Source: Mesorhizobium terrae (GTDB lineage: Bacteria; Pseudomonadota; Alphaproteobacteria; Rhizobiales; Rhizobiaceae). From it: 64,000 bases of DNA. The position numbers and the translations under genes were made by a program. Positions 57,232-64,000 of this stretch are shown here, in pieces (position 1 is the first letter of the stretch; each line of letters starts with the position of its first letter). The notes beneath the pieces were generated by a model. It did not search any database. It was given only the letters and a program-made list of their open reading frames with translations, and had not been told where the DNA came from. The DNA lies in NCBI RefSeq assembly GCF_008727715.1, contig NZ_CP044218.1, forward strand, positions 496,001-560,000, given 5' to 3'.

Positions 57232-60072
57232 CTATTCGAAAGAGTAGGTAAATCCCTTCGCCGAGGCACCGACGATGACTTTTGTCATCTTCTCGCCCTC
57301 GAGCGAGCGATTGAGCACGCCGCGGCTCAACTCCGGCAACAGCGTGTTGGTGAGGATGGCGTCGATCATGCGCCCGCCGGATTCGATCTCGGTGCAACGC
57401 GCCTTGATAAGATCCATGACGCCGTCGCCGATCACCAGCTCGGCATCGTTGGTTGCCTTGAGACGGCGCGCGATCTTGCCGAATTGATGCCTGGTGATCG
57501 CCTCGATCATCGCATCCGAGAGCGGATAGTAGGGAATGGTCACCACACGGCCGAGGAAGGCGGCGGGAAACACTTTCAGCAGTGGTGGGCGCAAGGCGAT
57601 GTCCAGGTCGTCGATGCCGGTGCGCACGGCGCCGTTCCTCGTCCGATCCATGATGACCTCCGAGCCGACATTCGAGGTGAGCAGGATCAGCGTGTTCTTG
57701 AAATCGATCCGACGGCCTTCGCTGTCGTCCATCATGCCTTTGTCGAAGACCTGGAAAAAGATCTCATGTACGTCTGGATGCGCCTTCTCGACCTCGTCGA
57801 GCAGGATCACCGAATAGGGTTTGCGCCGTACGGCCTCCGTCAGAATGCCGCCCTTGCCGTAACCGACATAGCCGGGCGGTGCGCCTTTCAGCGTCGAGAC
57901 GGTATGCGCCTCCTGGAATTCGGACATGTTGATCGAGATCAGGTTCTGCTCGCCGCCGTAAAGCGTCTCGGCCAACGCCAGCGCGGTCTCGGTCTTACCG
58001 ACACCCGAAGGCCCGCAAAGCAGGAACACGCCGACCGGCTTCTCCGGCGCGCCCAAGCCGGCGCGACTGGTCTGCACGCGTTTGGCGATCATCTCCATCG
58101 CGTGGTCCTGACCGACGACGCGCTCTGACAGCGTGGCGGCGAGTTTCAGCGCCTTCTCGGTCTGGCTGGAGAGCATCCTTCCGGTCGGGATGCCTGTCCA
58201 GTCCTGCACCACGGCCGCGACCGCGTTGCGGTCGACCGAGGGCAGGATCAGCGGCGTCTCGCCCTGCGCCTCGGCAAGTTCGGCCATCAATTCGCGCAAC
58301 CGCGACAAGTCCGCCGCGGAATCTTGCGCCAGCGCGACATCTCCGGTAGCGGCTGCCTCCGCCTTGGCCGCTTTAACCTTCGCGACCTTGGTCTTGGGGA
58401 CCTTAGTTTCTGCCGTTTTGGCTTCAGGCGCCTTGGTTTCGGGCGTCTTCGTCTCGGACGCTTCGTTACCTGCCGCTACGCCTGTCCCTTCACCGGCAAC
58501 GGCTTCCTCGCCCTCCACCGCGTCGAGCGGCATGCCCTCGCCACGCAGTTTGGCGCGCAGGTCGAGAATCTCGGTCACAAGCGCCTTTTCCCGATCCCAG
58601 CGTGCTTGCGCTGCCGCAAGCGTGGTCTCGGTTTCCGCCAACCCGGCTTCCACGCGGACCTGCCGGTCGGCTACGTCGATGCCGATCGCCGCCTCGCGGC
58701 CGATGATGCCTTGCTCGACTTCCAACGCCTGGCGGCGGCGCAATATGTCCTCGACCTCCGCCGGCGTGGCATGTTGCGAAACCGCGACGCGGGCGCAGGC
58801 GGTGTCGAGGAGGCTGACTGCCTTGTCCGGCAGTTGCCTGGCCGGGATGTAGCGGTGCGAAAGGGAAACCGCGGCCTCGATCGCTTCGTCCAGTATCTGC
58901 ACCTTGTGGTGCTGTTCCAGCACGCCGGCGACACCGCGCAGCATCAGCACGGCTACCGCCTCCGACGGCTCGTCGATCTTGACCACCTGGAAACGGCGGG
59001 TCAGCGCCGGATCCTTCTCGATGTGCTGCTTGTATTCGGCCCAGGTGGTGGCGGCGATGGTGCGCAGTTCGCCACGCGCCAACGCCGGCTTGAGCAGATT
59101 GGCGGCATCGCCAGTGCCCGCCGCACCGCCTGCGCCGATCAGCGTATGCGCCTCGTCGATGAACAGGATGATCGGCACCTCCGAAGCCTGGACCTCGTCG
59201 ATGACCGCCTTCAGTCGCTTCTCGAACTCGCCCTTGACGCTGGCCCCCGCCTGCATCAACCCGACATCGAGCATGCGCACACTGACGTTCTGGAGCGTCG
59301 GCGGCACGTCACCCTGAGCGATGCGCAATGCAAAGCCCTCGACCGCCGCCGTCTTGCCGACACCGGCCTCGCCGGTCAGGATCGGATTGTTCTGCCGGCG
59401 CCGCATTAGGATGTCGACGATCTGGCGGATCTCCGGATCGCGACCGACGACCGGATCGATCTTGCCATCGCGGGCGCGCTGGGTGAGGTCGGTGGCGTAT
59501 CTGGCCAGCGCCGAATCCCCGCCAGGGCCGCGTTTTATCGGTGTCTCGGCGGCAGCCGCGGCGGAGGGCGAGCCTTGCTCGAGCGACCCTTCGGTGACAT
59601 TGGCGAAGCGGGAAATGACCCCGTCCGCATCGATCTTGTCGAATTCGGCGCTGATCTTCGCAACAAGGCCTTCCAGCACCGGCGTCTTCAGGCAGGCGAG
59701 AAGAATATGAGCGCTGCGCACTTCCTCGACACCGAACTCCAAGGTGGCCAGGTTCCAGCCTTCCTGGATGGCGTGGAAGATGTGGTCCGAGAATTCCTCA
59801 ACTGAAGTGGCGCCGTAGGGCAGCTTGTCGATGGCGCGGGTCATGTCCGCCGTCAGCCGGCTGGCATCGATGCCGGCGTCGGCGAGGATCATCTGCACGT
59901 CCGAGCGTTCGGACAGAACCAACTGCTGAATGAAATGGACGAGCTCAACATAGGGGTTGCCGCGCAGCTTGGCGGTGTCGGCAGCGGCCTTGAAGGCGCG
60001 CACGCCCGTGGGATTGAGCTTTGCAACGAGTTCCTTACGCTTGAAGCTCTGCGACAACCGGCGCTGTTCCAT
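57232..60072 (-). CDS. tssH: TssH/ClpV AAA+ ATPase of the type VI secretion system
   Basis: A ClpB-like disaggregase of about 946 residues that pulls contracted TssB-TssC sheath apart for recycling. It has an N-terminal Clp_N domain, a first AAA+ domain with GEAGVGKTA and [11 protein letters not shown], a coiled middle domain, and a second AAA+ domain with GPSGVGKTE and [14 protein letters not shown] Lys/Thr/Ala-rich insert lies in the middle-domain region near residues 535-580. I start it at the ATG at 60072 ([19 protein letters not shown]); fourteen more codons are open upstream. It is divergent from the tssA-tssB-tssC genes. Confidence 0.9.
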   Translation of the reverse strand: MEQRRLSQSFKRKELVAKLNPTGVRAFKAAADTAKLRGNPYVELVHFIQQLVLSERSDVQMILADAGIDASRLTADMTRAIDKLPYGATSVEEFSDHIFHAIQEGWNLATLEFGVEEVRSAHILLACLKTPVLEGLVAKISAEFDKIDADGVISRFANVTEGSLEQGSPSAAAAAETPIKRGPGGDSALARYATDLTQRARDGKIDPVVGRDPEIRQIVDILMRRRQNNPILTGEAGVGKTAAVEGFALRIAQGDVPPTLQNVSVRMLDVGLMQAGASVKGEFEKRLKAVIDEVQASEVPIILFIDEAHTLIGAGGAAGTGDAANLLKPALARGELRTIAATTWAEYKQHIEKDPALTRRFQVVKIDEPSEAVAVLMLRGVAGVLEQHHKVQILDEAIEAAVSLSHRYIPARQLPDKAVSLLDTACARVAVSQHATPAEVEDILRRRQALEVEQGIIGREAAIGIDVADRQVRVEAGLAETETTLAAAQARWDREKALVTEILDLRAKLRGEGMPLDAVEGEEAVAGEGTGVAAGNEASETKTPETKAPEAKTAETKVPKTKVAKVKAAKAEAAATGDVALAQDSAADLSRLRELMAELAEAQGETPLILPSVDRNAVAAVVQDWTGIPTGRMLSSQTEKALKLAATLSERVVGQDHAMEMIAKRVQTSRAGLGAPEKPVGVFLLCGPSGVGKTETALALAETLYGGEQNLISINMSEFQEAHTVSTLKGAPPGYVGYGKGGILTEAVRRKPYSVILLDEVEKAHPDVHEIFFQVFDKGMMDDSEGRRIDFKNTLILLTSNVGSEVIMDRTRNGAVRTGIDDLDIALRPPLLKVFPAAFLGRVVTIPYYPLSDAMIEAITRHQFGKIARRLKATNDAELVIGDGVMDLIKARCTEIESGGRMIDAILTNTLLPELSRGVLNRSLEGEKMTKVIVGASAKGFTYSFE
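58346..58461 (-). repeat. Low-complexity Lys/Thr/Pro/Ala repeat within tssH
   Basis: The tssH reading frame encodes a run of short units of the type ETKxPE/ETKxPK, then [13 protein letters not shown], in this interval. It is inserted in the middle-domain region between the two AAA+ modules. Most ClpV proteins I know lack it. It is in frame and does not disturb either ATPase motif set. Confidence 0.65.
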
Positions 60073-60395
60073 GCGAACCTGCCCCCGAAATCTGCTGACC
60101 GTACCCTGCCACATAAGCGGCTGCCTGACAAAGCCGCATGACGGGAAGGGCCTCCGGACCCCGCTCGAACGACAGCTCGCGGTTACACAAGCCTTGCAAA
60201 CTCATGCAACAAACCCGGAATGCGGTCCGAACTATGCGAGCCATTTCACATACCCGGTCCGCCAATCGCGCAATGGATTTCGCCAAAAGATAACTGAGGC
60301 GTTTAGCTGCTGTTGGTTTTTGAGCATGTGCTCAATTGTCGCGGCATTGGGCCAGTGATAACGTAACGTCACATAGCCGGTTGCTGGGGGTAAGT

Positions 60396-61568
60396 GTGAT
60401 TGATCTCGCACTCTGGCAGAATCCTCTGGACGGTGCGAATCCGTCGGGAGAGGATTTGCGCAATGACCCGGCTTTTCACGAGTTGGAGCGGCTGACGGAG
60501 GCCCAGCTCAAGGTTATCCACGACGGCGGCAACAAGACTTCGCAATCCACCATTCCTGTCGACTGGCCCGCGGTTTTGGAAAAGGCGGAGGAATTGCGGC
60601 TGCGGGGCCGGGACCTGCGGTTGTTGGTCATCGTCACCCGCGCGCTTGCCAATGAAGACGGGCTGGCCGGCCTCACCCAGGGGCTGACGCTGATTGCGCA
60701 GACCTTCGAGCAATACTGGGACACCATGCACCCGTCACTGCGGACGGGCGCGCCGCGTGAAGCCGCCTTGCGCCGCATCAATGCGCTGCTCGATCTGCAG
60801 AACGGCCAGGAAGGCTTGCTGGCGAACCTCAGGCAGACCGTCTTCTTCTCACCGCGCCCCATCGGGCCGATCAGCGGACGTGACTTGGAACAGGCAGCGC
60901 TCGATGAGCGTGTCATGCTCCAGGAAGCGGCCTCCGGCCTCGGCACTGCAGAGAAGGCTGCGCTGACGAGCGCCCACAGCCAGTTGCTAAACCGGGTGCG
61001 TGCAGGATGCACCGCGCAGGTCGATCAGGCGGCGGACGCGATGACGACGCTGTTGACGGATGCGCGCACCTCGATTTCAGCGCTGGAGACGTTGGATACC
61101 GCGCTCAATGCCCGCATCGACGGCAATGGCGCCGCCGTGCCGGAATTGAAGAAATTCCTGCAGCGCTTGCTGACGACGCTGGAACGGAATTCCAGTGCCG
61201 GCGCCGCTGCCAACGATGCGGCAAAGCCTGCCCCGCAGGCGGCGGAACCGGCAGCGACGCCCGTCCGGAACGGTCATGGAGGCGAGACGATGGCAAGTAT
61301 GGCGAGCCATTCGGAAGCGAGCGACGGCCTGCCTGACCGGATCAACTCGCGCGACGAGGTCGTCAAATGCCTCGATCTGGTGGTCGCCTTCTACGACCGC
61401 ACCGAACCCTCAAGTCCGATCCCGCATCTGGCACGCCGCGTGCGCCGGATGGTGCACATGGATTTCGTGGAACTGATGGAAGATCTCGCCCCGTCAGGGC
61501 TGAAGGAATTCCGGCTGCTTGCCGGGGTCCCCGATCCCAAGAAGCCGGTCCAGAAGGATGAAAGGTAA
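60396..61568 (+). CDS. tssA: TssA (ImpA N-terminal family) type VI secretion baseplate/cap protein
   Basis: A protein of about 390 residues with an ImpA_N domain at the start (PLDGANPSGEDLRNDPAF... to about residue 170). A more variable middle and a C-terminal region with PIPHLARRVRRMVHMDFVELMEDL near the end follow. TssA organises baseplate and tail assembly in the type VI system. I choose the GTG at 60396, preceded by GGGGGT, because it begins directly before the conserved region; an ATG-led frame extends 20 codons upstream. TssB follows after five bases. Confidence 0.85.
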   Translation: MIDLALWQNPLDGANPSGEDLRNDPAFHELERLTEAQLKVIHDGGNKTSQSTIPVDWPAVLEKAEELRLRGRDLRLLVIVTRALANEDGLAGLTQGLTLIAQTFEQYWDTMHPSLRTGAPREAALRRINALLDLQNGQEGLLANLRQTVFFSPRPIGPISGRDLEQAALDERVMLQEAASGLGTAEKAALTSAHSQLLNRVRAGCTAQVDQAADAMTTLLTDARTSISALETLDTALNARIDGNGAAVPELKKFLQRLLTTLERNSSAGAAANDAAKPAPQAAEPAATPVRNGHGGETMASMASHSEASDGLPDRINSRDEVVKCLDLVVAFYDRTEPSSPIPHLARRVRRMVHMDFVELMEDLAPSGLKEFRLLAGVPDPKKPVQKDER

Positions 61569-61573
61569 CAAGC

Positions 61574-62110
61574 ATGCCAGCAGAGAGCAAAGCGAAGGTC
61601 ATCGAAAGAAACCGCGCCCCGCGCGTGCAGATCGCCTATGACGTCGAGACCTATGGCAGCCCGACGACGATCGAACTGCCGTTTGTCATGGCCGTGATGG
61701 CCGACCTTTCGGGCGATTCACAGACCAAGGAAGCCTCGAAGTCGGTCCTTGACCGTAACTTCGTTGAAACCGACGCCAACCGCTTCCCCAAATTCATGGA
61801 GGCGATGGGGCCACGCGTAAAGGCTCGGGTGAAAAACACGTTGCCGCAAGCCGAGGGCCAGGAGCGGGACGAAGAACTCGCGGTCGATCTCACCTTCTCG
61901 AAAATGGGCGATTTCGCGCCGGACAAAGTTGCCGAGCAGGTCCCGCAGCTGGCCGAAATCCTGAAGATGCGCCGCCAGCTCGAGGAGCTGCTGGGCTTCA
62001 TGGACGGCCGCGTCGATGCCGAAAAGCGCATCGCGCAGCTTCTGAACAACGAGCCGCTGCTGAGCAAGATCGCCGGCCAGGCGATGGATGACGGCAAGGG
62101 CGAGGAGTAA
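61574..62110 (+). CDS. tssB: TssB (VipA) contractile sheath small subunit
   Basis: A 178-residue sheath subunit. The conserved segments RAPRVQIAYDVET, LPFVMAVMADLSG and FVETDANRFPKFMEAM are typical of TssB/VipA/ImpB. It partners with TssC, whose gene starts three bases after the TssB stop. Together they form the contractile sheath around the Hcp tube. Length is normal for the family. Confidence 0.93.
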   Translation: MPAESKAKVIERNRAPRVQIAYDVETYGSPTTIELPFVMAVMADLSGDSQTKEASKSVLDRNFVETDANRFPKFMEAMGPRVKARVKNTLPQAEGQERDEELAVDLTFSKMGDFAPDKVAEQVPQLAEILKMRRQLEELLGFMDGRVDAEKRIAQLLNNEPLLSKIAGQAMDDGKGEE

Positions 62111-62113
62111 GTC

Positions 62114-63619
62114 ATGGCTGAACAGCAAAAGACCGCGCCCGCCCCCGCCGAGGCTCAAGCCATCGATCTCGGTGAATTCAGCGGACTCCTTGAAAAGGAT
62201 TTCAAGGTCAAGAAGGACGACAGCGAAAAGCTGCAGCAACTGGTGCGCAACCTGGCGCTTGCAGCACAATCTCGCTCCGAGACCACGACAATCTCGTCCA
62301 ACGCGATCAAGTCGATCAAGTCGCTGATCGCCGGCATCGACAAGATGCTGACGACGCAGGTTAACGAGATCCTGCACGCCCCCGAAGTCCGCGAGATGGA
62401 AGGCACCTGGCGCGGCCTGTGGTATCTGATCAACAACACCGAGACGGATACCAAGCTCAAGATCCGGGTGATGAACATCTCCAAGGAGCAGCTGGCCGAC
62501 ACCCTCGAAGACTATGAAGGCCAGATGTGGGACCAGAGCCCGATCTTCAAGAAGGTGTACACGGACGAGTATTCTATGCTGGGCGGCGAGCCGGTCGGCT
62601 GCATCGTCGGCGCCTATGAATTCTCGAACCATCCGCGCGACGTCGGCCTGCTGCGCAACATTTCGGGCGTCTGCGCTTCGGCGCACACACCATTCATCGC
62701 GGCCGCGTCGCCGCGGCTGTTCCGCATGGATAGCTGGCAGGAACTGCCGAACCCACAAGACCTGCAGATGATCGTGAACAACCCGGCTTATGCCTCGTGG
62801 CAGTCGCTGCGCGAAAGCGAGGACGCCCGCTACATCGGGCTTACCATGCCGCGTGTTCTCGCACGCCTGCCATACGGGTCGGAAACCGTTCCGGTGAAGG
62901 GCTTCACCTTCGAGGAAGAGGTGGGAGGCGACCACAACAAATATGTCTGGATGAACGCCGCTTTCCCGATGGGCGTGAACATCAACCGCAGCCACAAGCT
63001 CTATGGCTGGGGAACCCAGATCCGCGGCGTCGAGAACGGTGGCACGGTGCTTAATCTACCGGTCCATGCCTTCCCGACCGACGACGGGTCGATCGCAATG
63101 AAGTGCCCCACCGAGGTCGCCATCGACGATCGGCGCGAGGCGGAGCTGGCCAAGCTCGGCCTGATGCCGATCCTGCATCGCAAGAACACCGACCTGGCGG
63201 CCTTCATCGGCGCGCATTCGCTGCAGGATGACGAGACGCGCGCCGGGCGGCTGGTCGATCCCGACGCGCAGGCCAATGAACGGCTCTCGGCGAACCTGCC
63301 CTACCTGTTCCCTGTGTCGCGCTTCGCGCATTACCTGAAGGCGATCGCGCGCGACAAGATCGGTTCGTTCAAGGAACGCACTGACATGGAGATCTGGTTG
63401 ACCGAATGGATCAACCGGTACGTGCTGGCCAATCCGGCCTTTGCCGACGACAAGGCGCGCGCCAAGCGCCCGCTTGCCGCGGCCGAAGTCCAGGTCGACA
63501 GCGTCGAAGGCCGGCCCGGTTACTACAATGCCCGTTTCTATCTGCGTCCGCATTACCAGCTGGAAGGCATCAACGCCTCGCTTCGGCTGGTGTCGGAATT
63601 GCCGTCAGTCAAGGGCTGA
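62114..63619 (+). CDS. tssC: TssC (VipB) contractile sheath large subunit
   Basis: A 501-residue sheath protein, the usual size of TssC/VipB/ImpC. Recognisable segments include EVREMEGTWRGLWYL near residue 95, EFSNHPRDVGLL, and the conserved C-terminal region with FLRPHYQLEGINASLRLVSELPS. It binds TssB and forms the sheath that TssH recycles. The gene follows tssB by three bases, and an hcp gene begins 51 bases after its stop. Confidence 0.94.
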   Translation: MAEQQKTAPAPAEAQAIDLGEFSGLLEKDFKVKKDDSEKLQQLVRNLALAAQSRSETTTISSNAIKSIKSLIAGIDKMLTTQVNEILHAPEVREMEGTWRGLWYLINNTETDTKLKIRVMNISKEQLADTLEDYEGQMWDQSPIFKKVYTDEYSMLGGEPVGCIVGAYEFSNHPRDVGLLRNISGVCASAHTPFIAAASPRLFRMDSWQELPNPQDLQMIVNNPAYASWQSLRESEDARYIGLTMPRVLARLPYGSETVPVKGFTFEEEVGGDHNKYVWMNAAFPMGVNINRSHKLYGWGTQIRGVENGGTVLNLPVHAFPTDDGSIAMKCPTEVAIDDRREAELAKLGLMPILHRKNTDLAAFIGAHSLQDDETRAGRLVDPDAQANERLSANLPYLFPVSRFAHYLKAIARDKIGSFKERTDMEIWLTEWINRYVLANPAFADDKARAKRPLAAAEVQVDSVEGRPGYYNARFYLRPHYQLEGINASLRLVSELPSVKG

Positions 63620-63670
63620 AATGAAAAGCAAAGTCATCTTGTTTCGTTTGAAAGCGGTGGAGAAGGACAA

Positions 63671-64000
63671 TGCCAGACAGAACCGATGCGCCTTCGATGA
63701 AGATCGACGGCTTCTTGAAAGTTCCGGATATCAAAGGCCCGAGCAAGCGCGACGGCCATGAAGACGAAATCGAGGTGCATGGCGTCGATTACAAGATGAT
63801 CGCGCCCTACGACCCCAATTCGCTGTCGCGGCGCGGTCGTGTGTCGATGGGAATGATCAAATTTTCCAAGCACTACGACAAGTCGTCGCCCTACCTGAAG
63901 AAAGCGTTGTTCGAAAACAAGGCGCTTGACGAAGTGGTGTTTTCGGCACGTCGCACCATTGACGGCGAGACCAGCGACTATCTGGTCGTGACGCTCACCG
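63671..64000 (+). CDS. hcp: Hcp (TssD) tube protein, cut by the window end
   Basis: The first 110 codons of an Hcp-family protein. Hcp hexamers stack into the inner tube of the type VI apparatus and are secreted with effectors. After a short start the sequence reads FLKVPDIKGPSKRDGHEDEIEV, the standard Hcp opening with the (D/E)GH motif, and later MIKFSKHYDKSSPYL. The ATG at 63671 is favoured by its spacing from AAGGA; a second ATG nine codons on would also give an Hcp-like start. The 3' end is outside the window. Confidence 0.9.

Noticed and set aside
57048..57251. A possible 67-residue protein just before tssH
   Set aside because: It overlaps the end of tssH on the other strand and shows no motif or ribosome site.

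Overview
This window looks like a chromosome segment of a Mesorhizobium (Hyphomicrobiales). The strongest reason is a full set of vitamin B6 degradation genes. Their products match, by recalled sequence, the characterised enzymes of Mesorhizobium loti, and they lie in the same order as I remember there. GC is high, genes are packed with many 4-base ATGA overlaps, and ABC transporters are abundant, as is usual for rhizobia. No tRNA, rRNA, CRISPR array or intact insertion sequence was seen.

Region 1 (about 0.5-16.6 kb) is sugar and sugar-acid catabolism. An araFGH-type transporter and an SDR dehydrogenase are read leftwards. A FadR-type regulator and a D-galactonate dehydratase (DgoD) are read rightwards. 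A second module follows: a GMC oxidoreductase with a MalK/UgpC-like ATPase (leftwards), then a solute-binding protein, two permeases, an L-arabinonate-type IlvD/Edd dehydratase, a DHDPS-family enzyme and another FadR-type regulator (rightwards). A decayed IS21-type transposase remnant lies near 17.0 kb.

Region 2 (17.1-37.2 kb) is the vitamin B6 degradation pathway I. Pyridoxine 4-oxidase and pyridoxamine-pyruvate aminotransferase both give pyridoxal. Pyridoxal 4-dehydrogenase, 4-pyridoxolactonase, 4-pyridoxic acid dehydrogenase, FHMPC dehydrogenase, HMPDC decarboxylase, MHPC oxygenase and AAMS hydrolase then carry it to succinic semialdehyde, acetate, ammonia and CO2. Two ABC transporters (BMP/nucleoside type and NMT1/TauABC type), a PEBP-like protein, an AA_synth-family protein and a GntR/FCD regulator lie inside the cluster.

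Region 3 (37.5-50.5 kb) is a single leftward run of eleven genes under a divergent LysR gene: a LivJGFHM-type transporter, an AtzG-like small protein, an amidase, 3-methylaspartate ammonia-lyase, a class III CoA-transferase, a CitE-like lyase and a class I fumarase. Read together they suggest methylaspartate -> mesaconate -> citramalate -> citramalyl-CoA -> acetyl-CoA + pyruvate, possibly starting from an amide. This is the best candidate for a poorly described system in the window.

Region 4 (50.7-57.2 kb) holds a large autotransporter with a Pro-Gly-Gly repeat linker, a MarR-like and an AraC-type regulator, and an unrecognised exported protein. Region 5 (57.2 kb to the end) is part of a type VI secretion locus: tssH (clpV) diverging from tssA-tssB-tssC-hcp, with hcp cut by the window end.

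A recurrent structural theme is a strong GC-rich stem-loop directly after each of the four solute-binding-protein genes that precede the rest of their transporter operon.
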